A stretch of DNA of 64,000 bases from Aliarcobacter sp. (GTDB taxonomy: Bacteria > Campylobacterota > Campylobacteria > Campylobacterales > Arcobacteraceae), in assembly GCA_028688995.1 (NCBI GenBank), contig JAQTXB010000001.1:124001-188000 (forward strand), written 5' to 3'. The translations under genes and the position numbers were made by a program. The notes below the pieces were generated by a model. The model was not told the origin of the DNA and searched no databases. It was given only the letters and a program-made list of their open reading frames with translations. Below are positions 44,085 to 53,136 of this stretch, piece by piece (the first letter of the stretch is position 1; every line of letters starts with the position of its first letter).

Positions 44085-45999
44085 AAACGAAGAACAAGCT
44101 GTTGTTACTTCACCAATTATTATTGATGAAAATAACTCACAAAATATTGAAGCTGGTGAAACAAAAAAACCACCTTTCAAAAAAAGAAAACCTAAGCCAA
44201 AAGCTCCAAAAGATTCTCAAGCTATTCAACAAACAAAGGGTGATGGATGGATTACAGATTTAAAAAAAGCCTATTTAGTAAATGAAAAGATCCATAGAGA
44301 TAGATTAAATCCTCACTATAAATTAAACCTAAACACTACTGCAAAACTTAAAATTACTCCACTTGGAGGATTAGGTGAAATTGGTGGAAACATGATGGTT
44401 ATTGAAACTGAAAATGAAGCAATAATTGTTGATGTTGGTATGAGTTTTCCTGATGAAAATATGCATGGTGTTGATATTTTAATTCCTGATTTTACTTACA
44501 TTAGAGAAATCAAAGATAAAGTTGTTGCAATTATTATTACTCATGGACATGAAGATCATATTGGTGCTATGCCATATTTATTTAAAGAGATGCAATTCCC
44601 TATTTATGGTACATCTTTACCTTTAGAGATGATTGGTTCAAAATTTGATGAACATAAAATGAGAGAGCATAGATCTTTATTTAGAGCTATTCAAAAAAGA
44701 ACACCTATAAAAATTGGAAATGAATTTGAAGTTGAGTGGATGCATGTAACTCACTCAATTATTGATTCATCATGTATTGCTGTTAAAACAGCAGCTGGTA
44801 CAATGATTCACACTGGTGACTTTAAAATTGATCATACTCCAATTGATGGATTTCCAACAGATTTACATAGAATTGCACATTATGGGGAAGAGGGTGTTTT
44901 AGTTTTAACATCAGATTCAACTAATTCTCACTCTCCTGGATTTACAAGAACTGAAAAAACAGTTGGACCAACTTTTGATAGAATATTCCAAAATGCAAAA
45001 GGTAGAGTTATTATGTCTACTTTTTCATCTAATATTCATAGAGTTGCGCAAGCTATTGAAAAAGCACTTTTTCATAATAGAAAAGTTTGTGTTATTGGAA
45101 GATCAATGGAAAAAAACTTAGAATTAGCAATGAATCTTGGTTATATTAAATTCCCTAAAGATCAATTCATTGAAGCACATGAAGTAAACAAATATAATGA
45201 TAAAGAAGTTTTAATTGTAACAACTGGTTCTCAAGGTGAATCAATGTCTGCACTTTATAGAATGGCAATTCATGAACATAGACATATTAAAATTAAACCT
45301 GAAGATCAAATAATTCTTTCAGCTAAAGCAATTCCAGGAAATGAAGGAAGTGTTTCTGAAATTATAAATCATTTATTAAAAGCTGGTGCAAAAGTAGCAT
45401 ATCAAGATTATCCAGATATTCACGTTTCAGGACATGCGGCACAAGAAGAGCAAAAATTAATGTTAAGACTTGTAAAACCAAAATTCTTTTTGCCAGTTCA
45501 TGGTGAATATAATCATGCATTAAAACATGGTCAAACAGGTATTGATTGTGGTGTATTAGAAAGAAATGTTTATATTATGAGTGATGGAGAACAAATTGAA
45601 GTTACTCCAAAATATCTTAAAAAAGTAAAAACTGTTAAAACAGGAAAAGTTTATATTGACAATCAATTAAACTTCAAAATTTCTGATGATATAATCTTAG
45701 ATAGACAAACTATGGCAAACGAAGGTGTTGTTATGATTGTTGCTCAAATAAATGAGAGTGATAGAACACTAGCACAAAAACCAAGAGTTACATCATTTGG
45801 TTTAGTATCAGATAAACAAGATAAATTCTTCTCTAAAGAAATAGAAGATTTATTAACTACTTTCTTAGAAAATATTAAACCAGGTATTTTACAAAACAAT
45901 AGAGTATTAGAAGATGAATTAAGAAAAGTTGTTAGAAAACACTGTACAAGAAAATATAAAAAATATCCTATGATCGTACCTACAATCTTTGTTCAATAA
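44071..45999 (+). CDS. rnj: Ribonuclease J
   Basis: 642 residues. A basic, Pro/Lys-rich N-terminal extension of about 85 residues (KKPPFKKRKPKPKAPK) precedes the metallo-beta-lactamase core, with GGLGEIGGNMMVIE, the zinc motif ITHGHEDHIGAMP and HTGDFKID. The beta-CASP domain has SDSTNSHSPG, TTGSQGES and the VSGHAAQEE motif, and the C-terminal domain follows. It is an endonuclease and 5'-3' exonuclease in RNA decay and rRNA processing. Campylobacterota use RNase J, and the N-terminal extension is a known feature of the Helicobacter enzyme. Overlap with rsmA implies co-translation. Confidence 0.96.
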   Translation: MEEIKNEEQAVVTSPIIIDENNSQNIEAGETKKPPFKKRKPKPKAPKDSQAIQQTKGDGWITDLKKAYLVNEKIHRDRLNPHYKLNLNTTAKLKITPLGGLGEIGGNMMVIETENEAIIVDVGMSFPDENMHGVDILIPDFTYIREIKDKVVAIIITHGHEDHIGAMPYLFKEMQFPIYGTSLPLEMIGSKFDEHKMREHRSLFRAIQKRTPIKIGNEFEVEWMHVTHSIIDSSCIAVKTAAGTMIHTGDFKIDHTPIDGFPTDLHRIAHYGEEGVLVLTSDSTNSHSPGFTRTEKTVGPTFDRIFQNAKGRVIMSTFSSNIHRVAQAIEKALFHNRKVCVIGRSMEKNLELAMNLGYIKFPKDQFIEAHEVNKYNDKEVLIVTTGSQGESMSALYRMAIHEHRHIKIKPEDQIILSAKAIPGNEGSVSEIINHLLKAGAKVAYQDYPDIHVSGHAAQEEQKLMLRLVKPKFFLPVHGEYNHALKHGQTGIDCGVLERNVYIMSDGEQIEVTPKYLKKVKTVKTGKVYIDNQLNFKISDDIILDRQTMANEGVVMIVAQINESDRTLAQKPRVTSFGLVSDKQDKFFSKEIEDLLTTFLENIKPGILQNNRVLEDELRKVVRKHCTRKYKKYPMIVPTIFVQ

Positions 46000-46007
46000 G
46001 GAAAGAT

Positions 46008-46970
46008 ATGGATTTTAAACAAATAGTTAAAGATGTTTTATTAACAGAAGCTAAAGAGATAGAAAAAGCAGCAGATAACATCTCTTTTGATATTGAAAAA
46101 GCTATTGATTTAATAATGAATTCAAAAGGTAAACTAATTGTTACAGGTGTTGGTAAATCTGGACTTGTTGGAACTAAAATTGCTGCAACACTTGCAAGTA
46201 CAGGTACAAGCTCTTTTTTTCTTCATCCAACTGAAGCCATGCATGGTGATTTAGGAATGGTTGGAAAAGAGGATATTGTTTTAGGAATATCATATAGCGG
46301 AGAAAGTGATGAATTAGTTCAAATTCTTCCACATTTAAAAAGATTTAATATTCCTTTAATTGCAATGGCAAGAAATCCTCAATCTACACTTGCAAAATAT
46401 GCAGATGTTTTTATAAATATTAATGTAGAAAAAGAGGGTTGTCCACTTGATGCTGCTCCAATGTCTTCTACAACATTAACTATGGCAATGGGTGATGCAT
46501 TAGCTGTTTGTTTAATGAAAAAAAGAGATTTTAAAAAAGAAGATTTTGCATCTTTTCATCCAGGTGGAAGTTTAGGTAAAAAGCTTTTTGTTAAAGTTGA
46601 TGATTTATTAAGAAAAGAAAACCTTCCTGTAGTTTCACGTGAAACTAAACTAAAAGATGCAATTCTTATTATGAGTGAGGGAAGACTTGGAAGTGTAATT
46701 ATTGAAGATGAAAATAAAAAAGTAATTGCGCTTTTAAGTGATGGGGATTTAAGACGAGCTTTAATGAATGATAATTTTTCTATGGATTGTAAAGTTGAAG
46801 ACATTGCAACTAAAAGTCCAAAAACATTAAAAAACAAAGAGCTTTTAGCAAGTGATGCACTACAAATAATAGAAGATTATAAAATACAGCTATTAATTGT
46901 AACTGATGAAAATGATAAATTAGTTGGTGTATTACATATTCATGATTTAATTGAAGCTGGTATAAAATGA
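46008..46970 (+). CDS. kdsD: D-arabinose 5-phosphate isomerase (KpsF/GutQ family)
   Basis: 320 residues. The SIS domain (about 30-190) has GKLIVTGVGKSGLVGTKIAATLASTG, SYSGESDELVQILPHLK, ARNPQSTLAKYAD and PMSSTTLTMAMGDALAV. Two CBS domains fill the C-terminal 120 residues (LKDAILIMSEGRLGSV; LASDALQIIEDYKIQLLIV). It makes arabinose 5-phosphate for KDO in LPS or capsule. It lies 8 bases after rnj, and its stop overlaps the next ATG by 4 bases. Confidence 0.94.
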   Translation: MDFKQIVKDVLLTEAKEIEKAADNISFDIEKAIDLIMNSKGKLIVTGVGKSGLVGTKIAATLASTGTSSFFLHPTEAMHGDLGMVGKEDIVLGISYSGESDELVQILPHLKRFNIPLIAMARNPQSTLAKYADVFININVEKEGCPLDAAPMSSTTLTMAMGDALAVCLMKKRDFKKEDFASFHPGGSLGKKLFVKVDDLLRKENLPVVSRETKLKDAILIMSEGRLGSVIIEDENKKVIALLSDGDLRRALMNDNFSMDCKVEDIATKSPKTLKNKELLASDALQIIEDYKIQLLIVTDENDKLVGVLHIHDLIEAGIK

Positions 46971-47773
46971 AAAAGAAAATTGAAGAAACACAAGAAGAGT
47001 TAGTAAGATTAAATAAATTTTTATCTCACAATAGTAACTACTCAAGAAGAGAAGCTGATAAGCTAATAGAAGAGGGTAAAGTAAAAGTTAATGGTAAAGT
47101 TGTTACAAATCTTGCTACTAAAGTTTCAAACAGTGATGAAGTTGAAATTGGTAGAAAGAAAGTTAGAGAAGATAAAAATAAAATATCTACAGTAATTGTA
47201 TATAACAAACCAAAAGGTGAAATTGTTTCTAAAAAAGATCCTCAAGGCAGAAAAACTATTTATGATTCACTTGATCATAAATATAAACATTTTTTAAGTG
47301 TAGGAAGACTTGACTATGCCAGTGAAGGTTTACTACTTTTATCTGATAGTGTAGAAATTGTTGACGCACTAATGCACTCTGATTTAGAAAGAGTTTACAA
47401 AATAAAAGTAAATGGTGTAATTACAAAACCCGTTGAACAAGCTATGCAGAATGGTTTGGAAATTGAAGATGCAACAAGTGGTGCATATAAAGGAAGTAAA
47501 ATTAAATCAATGTCTTTTGCTCCTTTCTTAGCATATGACATTCAAACTAATGGAGAAAAATTCTCTAAAATTAAAGTAGTTATTTCTGAAGGTAAAAATA
47601 GGGAATTAAGAAGATTCTTTGCCCACTTTGGTCTTGATGTACTTGATTTAAAAAGATTAGAATATGGTGGAATTTCTTTAAATAACCTACCAACTGGAAA
47701 AACTAGATTTTTAACAAAAGAGGAATATAAAAATCTAAGAATCTTTATGAATGAAGATGATAGATCTCTCTAA
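46967..47773 (+). CDS. rluB: 23S rRNA pseudouridine synthase, RluB/RsuA family
   Basis: 268 residues. The N-terminal S4 domain (VRLNKFLSHNSNYSRREADKLIEEGKVKVNG) is followed by the catalytic domain with the aspartate in VGRLDYASEGLLLLS. KPKGEIVSKKDPQGRKT and SEGKNRELRRFFAHFG are family signatures. It modifies uridines in 23S rRNA, probably the 2605 region, though RsuA-like targets are possible. It is coupled to kdsD and overlaps rarA by 23 bases. Confidence 0.9.
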   Translation: MKKKIEETQEELVRLNKFLSHNSNYSRREADKLIEEGKVKVNGKVVTNLATKVSNSDEVEIGRKKVREDKNKISTVIVYNKPKGEIVSKKDPQGRKTIYDSLDHKYKHFLSVGRLDYASEGLLLLSDSVEIVDALMHSDLERVYKIKVNGVITKPVEQAMQNGLEIEDATSGAYKGSKIKSMSFAPFLAYDIQTNGEKFSKIKVVISEGKNRELRRFFAHFGLDVLDLKRLEYGGISLNNLPTGKTRFLTKEEYKNLRIFMNEDDRSL

Positions 47774-48947
47774 TAAACTAAGACCAACAAATTTAGATAA
47801 TTTTGTTGGTCAATCCCACATTATCTCAAAAGATAAAGCACTTTACAAACTAATCAAACAAAAAGATATTCCTCATCTATTTTTTTATGGAAAACCAGGA
47901 ACTGGAAAAACTACCCTTGCAAAAATAATAGCTCGTGAAATAAATACAGATTATTACTACTTTAATGCAACAAGTATAAAAATTGAAGACTTAAGAAAAG
48001 TATTTGATAAATATAAAGGCTCTTTGATTAAACCTTTAATTTTTATTGATGAAGTTCATAGACTTTCTAAAAATCAACAAGAAGTTCTTCTTCCTATTAT
48101 GGAAAATTATGATGCAATTATTATTGGTGCTAGTACAGAAAACCCTTTTTTTACTCTAACATCTGCAATTCGTTCAAGATCATTTTTATACGAATTTAAA
48201 GCTTTTACAAAAGAAGAGATGAATAAGATTCTTCATATTGCTTTAAAAGATATAGAGATAAATATTGAACCTCTTGCTTTAGAATACCTGATAACGTCAA
48301 GTTCAGGAGACGCAAGAGCAATGCTTACACTTCTAAATTTTGCATATAAAGTATCAAAAGATATTGATCTAAGTTTGTTAAGGGAGTTAAGGGAAAATGT
48401 AATAGGGGATGGAGTTTCATCATCAGATACTCACTATGATTTAGCAAGTGCAATGATAAAATCTTTAAGAGGTTCAAATATTGATGCAGCTTTATATTAT
48501 ATGAGCAGATTAATAAATGGTGGAGAGAGTGTTGATTTTATTACAAGAAGGTTAGTAATTTTTGCAAGTGAAGATATTGGAAATGCAAATCCAAATGCTT
48601 TAAATCTTGCAGTTAATACAATGATAGCTTGTAATAAAATTGGTTATCCAGAATCAAGAATTATACTTTCTCAATGTGCAATCTATTTAGCATCTAGTCC
48701 AAAATCAAATAGTGCTTATAAAGGTGTAAATAAAGCCCTACAAGAGATAAAAGCTGGAAAACTACTTGATATACCAAAACATTTAGATTCGCAACATATA
48801 GGCTATTTATACCCCCATGATTTTGGGGGATATGTTGAGCAAGAGTATTTAAAAGAAGATTTAAATCTTTATGAAAATTCAAATATTGGATTTGAAAAAA
48901 CTTTAAATGAGTGGTTAAACAAAATTAAGAATAAAAAAGAGGATTAA
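47751..48947 (+). CDS. rarA: Replication-associated recombination protein A (MgsA/RarA AAA+ ATPase)
   Basis: 398 residues. LRPTNLDNFVGQSHI opens the AAA+ module. Walker A is FYGKPGTGKTTLAKII, Walker B is LIFIDEVHRLSKNQQ, sensor 1 is IGASTENPFFTLTSAI, and SSGDARAMLTLLNFAY is near sensor 2. The C-terminal MgsA tetramerisation domain has DIGNANPNALNLA and SPKSNSAYKGVNKAL. It acts at stalled replication forks. Start ATG 47751 overlaps rluB by 23 bases; ATG 47757 is an alternative. Confidence 0.95.
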   Translation: MKMIDLSNKLRPTNLDNFVGQSHIISKDKALYKLIKQKDIPHLFFYGKPGTGKTTLAKIIAREINTDYYYFNATSIKIEDLRKVFDKYKGSLIKPLIFIDEVHRLSKNQQEVLLPIMENYDAIIIGASTENPFFTLTSAIRSRSFLYEFKAFTKEEMNKILHIALKDIEINIEPLALEYLITSSSGDARAMLTLLNFAYKVSKDIDLSLLRELRENVIGDGVSSSDTHYDLASAMIKSLRGSNIDAALYYMSRLINGGESVDFITRRLVIFASEDIGNANPNALNLAVNTMIACNKIGYPESRIILSQCAIYLASSPKSNSAYKGVNKALQEIKAGKLLDIPKHLDSQHIGYLYPHDFGGYVEQEYLKEDLNLYENSNIGFEKTLNEWLNKIKNKKED

Positions 48948-48948
48948 A

Positions 48949-49473
48949 ATGGAATATTATACTTGGGTTTTGACTTTTCATATTGTAGCTTTAATGTCAT
49001 GGATGGCAATGCTTTTTTATCTGCCAAGACTTTTTGTTTATCATGTTGAAAATATAAATAAAAAAGAGTATGTTGAAATTGTAAAAATTCAAGAGTACAA
49101 AATTTATAAATATATTGGAATGCCAGCAATGTGGGCAACAATATTAAGTGGAAGTACAATGCTTATTTTAAATCCAATTTTACTTGATTTTAATATTAAC
49201 CCATGGATGTATGCAAAACTTACTGCACTAATATTTTTGATTGCATACTCATTTTCTTTAGAAAAATATAGAAAAGAATTAGAAAATGATACATGCAAAA
49301 AAAGTGGTAAATTTTTTAGAATGTACAATGAATTTCCAACAATGTTAGCAATATTAATTGTAGGATATGTTATTACTAAAACATTTTCTATACTCTTCAC
49401 ACTAATTATTGTGCTACTATTTGTATATATATCTTATGTGATAATGAAACCAAAAAAAGAGAAAAAAATATGA
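48949..49473 (+). CDS. hemJ: HemJ-type protoporphyrinogen IX oxidase
   Basis: 174 residues with four to five membrane helices, UPF0093/HemJ family. WVLTFHIVALMSWMAMLFYLPRLFVYH contains the conserved heme-ligand histidine early in helix 1, and NPWMYAKLTALIFLIAYS carries the conserved lysine. RMYNEFPTMLAILIVGYVI closes the protein. It oxidises protoporphyrinogen IX in heme synthesis at the inner membrane. The ATG is 1 base after the rarA stop, and its end overlaps the PhoH gene by 4 bases. Confidence 0.88.
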   Translation: MEYYTWVLTFHIVALMSWMAMLFYLPRLFVYHVENINKKEYVEIVKIQEYKIYKYIGMPAMWATILSGSTMLILNPILLDFNINPWMYAKLTALIFLIAYSFSLEKYRKELENDTCKKSGKFFRMYNEFPTMLAILIVGYVITKTFSILFTLIIVLLFVYISYVIMKPKKEKKI

Positions 49474-50879
49474 CTTTTGACAAATACTATATTCTTGATA
49501 CAAATATTCTACTTGAAGATGCAACAAATATTTATAAACTATCTCAAGATGGTAAAAATCTAATTATTCTTGCTGAAACGGTTTTAGATGAAATTGATAC
49601 CAAAAAGAGTGGTTTTGATGAGATAAACTTTCAAGCAAGAGAATTTGCAAGAATACTTGAAAATGCAATAATAGTTGAATCTTTAAAAAAAGATTTATAC
49701 AAAATAATCAGATTAAAAATAGAAAATGATAAAAATACAATTATTGATATTATCTCAAAAGAAGAGTATGAAGTTAACATAAAAAATGTTTCGCCAAATA
49801 TTATCAATGACAGAAAAATATTGGAAATTGCTAGTTTTGCAAACAACTACTATAAAAAACAAGTTGAATTTTTATCACTTGATATTATGGCCAGAACAAG
49901 AGCTATCTCACTTGATATAAAAACTGATGCTCTTGTTGGAAAAGACAAAGATGCTTTTGATTTTGAATTTTCAAAAGAGATTACAATTAACTTTGAAGAT
50001 TTAGAATCACTATTTGATAATGAACCTATTAGTAAATTTGATAATGAGTATAAACCTTATAATTTTTCTTACTCATTTAAAGTTAAATCTTCTGACCAAG
50101 TAATACTTGCAAATATTCAAAATAAACGCATAAAACTACTAAATGAAGATGAAATTAGAGATCAAGTTATTACTCCATTAAATAAAGAACAACTTTTCTT
50201 TAGTGATGCTATTTTAAATCATCTATACAACGTTTTAATTGTTGAAGCAAAGGCTGGTTCAGGGAAAACACTTTTAGCCCTTAGTGGTGCTTTAAAATTA
50301 GTTAGACAAAAGTTCTTTCAAAAAATCATATATATAAGAAATTCTATTGAATCACTTGATAAAGGTGAGGATGTTGGTTATCTTCCTGGACTTGAAGAAA
50401 AGTTTAAAATATATAATCATCCATTAATGGATAGTTTAGATTATATAATTAGAACTGAGCATAAAAGAAAAAGAAATAAGAAAAATCCTGACTTAAATAT
50501 CTCAGAACTTGATGATCAAGAAGTAACAGCAAGAATTGAACAAATGATAAGTAATTATGGTATTGAAACTATGTGGGTAGGGGAGATGAGAGGTAGAACT
50601 CTTTCAAATGCTTTTATAATAATTGATGAAGCACAAAATATGTCTAATAAAACAATGCAAATGGTTTTATCAAGAATTGATAGCAGTTGTAAAGTTGTAG
50701 TTCTGGGATCAAATAAGCAAATAGACAATTTTTATGTAAATAAATATACTAATGCGCTAACTACTCTTTTAAAATCAACAAAAACCGAAAATAATCTTGT
50801 AAATACATACGCAATTAAATTACAAAAAGTCCTAAGAGGTCCAATTACTGAGTGGGCTGAAGAGATATTCTCTAAATAA
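49470..50879 (+). CDS. PhoH-family ATPase with N-terminal PIN nuclease domain
   Basis: 469 residues. The PIN domain (about 5-150) has the acidic start YILDTNILLED and further acidic residues (LDEIDTK; KDAFDFEF). The PhoH2-type P-loop ATPase (about 245-460) has VEAKAGSGKTLLALSGA, the Walker B FIIIDEAQNMSNKTMQM and SRIDSSCKVVVLGS. PIN-PhoH proteins are RNA-unwinding ribonucleases in the examples studied. It is last gene of a long plus-strand run and is followed by an A+T-rich hairpin. Confidence 0.92.
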   Translation: MTFDKYYILDTNILLEDATNIYKLSQDGKNLIILAETVLDEIDTKKSGFDEINFQAREFARILENAIIVESLKKDLYKIIRLKIENDKNTIIDIISKEEYEVNIKNVSPNIINDRKILEIASFANNYYKKQVEFLSLDIMARTRAISLDIKTDALVGKDKDAFDFEFSKEITINFEDLESLFDNEPISKFDNEYKPYNFSYSFKVKSSDQVILANIQNKRIKLLNEDEIRDQVITPLNKEQLFFSDAILNHLYNVLIVEAKAGSGKTLLALSGALKLVRQKFFQKIIYIRNSIESLDKGEDVGYLPGLEEKFKIYNHPLMDSLDYIIRTEHKRKRNKKNPDLNISELDDQEVTARIEQMISNYGIETMWVGEMRGRTLSNAFIIIDEAQNMSNKTMQMVLSRIDSSCKVVVLGSNKQIDNFYVNKYTNALTTLLKSTKTENNLVNTYAIKLQKVLRGPITEWAEEIFSK

Positions 50880-50907
50880 TATTCACAAAAATCTTTTTTG
50901 TGAATAT
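50879..50907 (+). terminator. Hairpin terminator after the PhoH gene
   Basis: A perfect 12-bp stem ATATTCACAAAA / TTTTGTGAATAT with loop ATCTT. It abuts the stop codon. The stretch that follows (50908-51117) is A+T-rich without an ORF. Confidence 0.72.
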
Positions 50908-51117
50908 CTATAAAGTTAATTATAATTCTAAATATAAATCATTTCTAATTTACTCCATATTAAACTTAATACTAAAATCTATAAAAAAATATCATTTTTA
51001 AATTTAATTATAATAAGCATGTATATATTTTAATAGTTTCCAATATAACGTATATCTAAAGATTAAGTTATAATAACATTACAATATTATAAACTAAAAT
51101 ATTAATTGTAAACTGTG

Positions 51118-51141
51118 TTATAATACATATTATAATACATA
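51118..51141 (+). promoter_or_regulatory. Tandem 12-bp repeat overlapping the promoter of the Phd-like gene
   Basis: TTATAATACATA occurs twice without spacing (51118-51129 and 51130-51141), each copy containing a TATAAT -10 box. A third TTATAATA lies at 51068-51075. The repeat ends one base before the ribosome binding site AAGGAATAG. This placement fits an autoregulatory operator for the antitoxin-like protein encoded next, or duplicated -10 elements. Confidence 0.55.
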
Positions 51142-51151
51142 AAGGAATAGT

Positions 51152-51538
51152 ATGGGATTATTACAATATACATCAAAAGAGATGTTTTCATCTACTGAAT
51201 TAGTTAGAAGAAGTAAATATATATTTGATAAACTTAATAGTAATGAAATTGAAAAAGCCATTGTTTTGAGGGATGGGAAGCCAGCTGTAATTCTATTAGA
51301 TTTTAATTATTATGAAGAAATTATAAATGAATACTTATCATTAAAAGAAAAAAAACAAAATGAGAAAACTGTTATAAAAGAAGATTTTGTTAGTGAAAAA
51401 GTTTTGCCTAACAATAATGATATTTATAAAAAAGATAAAGTAGAAGATGTATTTGAAAAAAAAGAAGATAATGAATTTTCTTTTGATTCTGATTTTACAT
51501 TGGATAAAAATGAACCATTAAAAGAATTCTGGGATTAA
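51152..51538 (+). CDS. Orphan Phd/YefM-like antitoxin-type DNA-binding protein
   Basis: 128 residues. The first 65 match the Phd/YefM N-terminal fold: MFSSTELVRRSKYIFDKLNS, then KAIVLRDGKPAVILLDFNYYEEI. The remainder is a highly charged, probably disordered acidic tail ending KEFWD. Phd/YefM proteins bind operator DNA with the N-terminal part and neutralise a toxin with the tail. Here no toxin gene follows; instead a flavoprotein gene begins 2 bases later. I infer a regulator of this oxidoreductase operon, or an antitoxin that lost its toxin. Confidence 0.78.
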   Translation: MGLLQYTSKEMFSSTELVRRSKYIFDKLNSNEIEKAIVLRDGKPAVILLDFNYYEEIINEYLSLKEKKQNEKTVIKEDFVSEKVLPNNNDIYKKDKVEDVFEKKEDNEFSFDSDFTLDKNEPLKEFWD

Positions 51539-51540
51539 CT

Positions 51541-53136
51541 ATGTATGATGTACTTATAATTGGTTCTGGAATATCTGGATTAACTGCTGCAATAAATGCT
51601 TCAAATAACAAATCAAAAGTTTTAGTTGTATCAAAAACATTTCCAACTCACTCACAAAGTGTTCAAGCACAAGGTGGAATCAATGCTGTTTTATATGAAG
51701 ATGAAGATAGTGTTGATTTTCATATTGAAGATACATATAAAGCTTCATGTAATTTAGCAAAAAAAGAAAATATTGAACTAATGTGTAGAAATGCAAAAGA
51801 TGCAATTTTATGGCTTGATTCAATAGGTGTTCCATTTAATAGAAACAGTGAAAATAAAATTTCGCAGAGAAAATTTGGTGGTACAAGAAAAATTAGAACT
51901 TGTTATTCAAGTGATTATACTGGATTAAAAATCTTACATACACTTTATGATAGATGTATCAAAGAAAAGATTGAGTTTGTTAATGAACATTTACTTTTGA
52001 ATCTCATCATTGAAAATAATCAATGTATTGGAATTACAGCCCTTGATATTCAAAGTGGTGTAGTAAAAGAATTTTTATCCAAAACTGTTATTATAGCTAC
52101 TGGTGGTTATGCTGGAATTTATGCTAATCATACAACCAATTCATACTCAAATACTGGAGATGGAATTGCTGTTGCATTTAATTCAGGTGTTGAATTATCA
52201 AATCTTGAATTTGTTCAATTCCATCCAACTACACTTGAGAACTCAAATATATTAATAAGTGAAAGTGCCAGAGGTGAGGGTGGATATTTATTAGATCAAA
52301 ATCAAACTAGATTTATTGATGAACTTAAATCAAGAGATGAAGTATCAAGAGCTATATATGAAAAAATACTAAAAAATGAAAAAGTTTATTTAGATTTGAG
52401 ACATTTAGGTCTTGATAAAATAAAAGAATTTATGCCTCAAGAGAGAAACTTAGCTTTAGAATATTCAAATATTAAAATTGAAGAAGAACTATTACCTATT
52501 ACACCAGCTGCACATTACAGTATGGGTGGAATAAAAACAGATATTAATGCTATAACTAATATAAAAAATCTTTATGCATGTGGAGAGTGTGCACAAGCAA
52601 ATATTCATGGAGCAAATAGACTAGGTGGCAATTCCTTACTCGAAATAGTATTTTTTGGAAAAGTTGCTGGTATTAATGCCTCTAATGATGCAAAAGAAGT
52701 CATAACAATCAAGTCAAATCCAATCCAGTTAGATAAAGATACAAATTTTATTAAGGATATATATAACTATTCTAATGAAATTAATTTTTATAAAGAAAAA
52801 GAATCGCTTGGAAATTTACTTTTTAAAAATTTAGGTTTATTTAGAACTAATACTGAAATGCAAGAAATGTTAAATATATTAAATGATTTAGAAAAAAATA
52901 TTAAAAATATGGGAATAGGTGATAAATCAATTACATATAATAAAAATCTAGTTGAATTTATTGAATTTATAAATATAATTAAAGTTTCTAAACTAGTAAC
53001 AACATCAGCAATAATTAGATTAGAAAGTAGGGGAAGCCATTTTAGATTAGATTATCCAACACAAAATATAATTTATGAGAAAAATAGTTTAATAAAAGAC
53101 TCAGAAGATTCTATTGAATTTGAGGATGTAATATGA
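51541..53136 (+). CDS. Succinate dehydrogenase/fumarate reductase-type flavoprotein, atypical
   Basis: 531 residues, shorter than the usual 580-610 of Sdh/FrdA. The FAD fold VLIIGSGISGLTAAI and QAQGGINAV are clear, with GGTRKIRTCYSSDYTGLKIL, ATGGYAGIYANHTTNS, QFHPTTLEN, ESARGEGGYLL, DEVSRAIYEKI (catalytic Arg region) and HYSMGGI...GANRLGGNSLLE. The position of the histidine that covalently holds FAD in SdhA/FrdA is Q39 here (THSQSVQAQGG), as in non-covalent L-aspartate oxidase-type proteins. The partner iron-sulfur gene overlaps by 4 bases, which argues for a two-subunit dehydrogenase or reductase rather than NadB. Confidence 0.85.
   Translation: MYDVLIIGSGISGLTAAINASNNKSKVLVVSKTFPTHSQSVQAQGGINAVLYEDEDSVDFHIEDTYKASCNLAKKENIELMCRNAKDAILWLDSIGVPFNRNSENKISQRKFGGTRKIRTCYSSDYTGLKILHTLYDRCIKEKIEFVNEHLLLNLIIENNQCIGITALDIQSGVVKEFLSKTVIIATGGYAGIYANHTTNSYSNTGDGIAVAFNSGVELSNLEFVQFHPTTLENSNILISESARGEGGYLLDQNQTRFIDELKSRDEVSRAIYEKILKNEKVYLDLRHLGLDKIKEFMPQERNLALEYSNIKIEEELLPITPAAHYSMGGIKTDINAITNIKNLYACGECAQANIHGANRLGGNSLLEIVFFGKVAGINASNDAKEVITIKSNPIQLDKDTNFIKDIYNYSNEINFYKEKESLGNLLFKNLGLFRTNTEMQEMLNILNDLEKNIKNMGIGDKSITYNKNLVEFIEFINIIKVSKLVTTSAIIRLESRGSHFRLDYPTQNIIYEKNSLIKDSEDSIEFEDVI

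Noticed and set aside
51541..53136. Flavoprotein as L-aspartate oxidase (NadB)
   Set aside because: Length and the missing FAD histidine would fit, but the 4-base overlap with an SdhB-like subunit argues for a heteromeric Sdh/Frd-type enzyme; kept only as an alternative.
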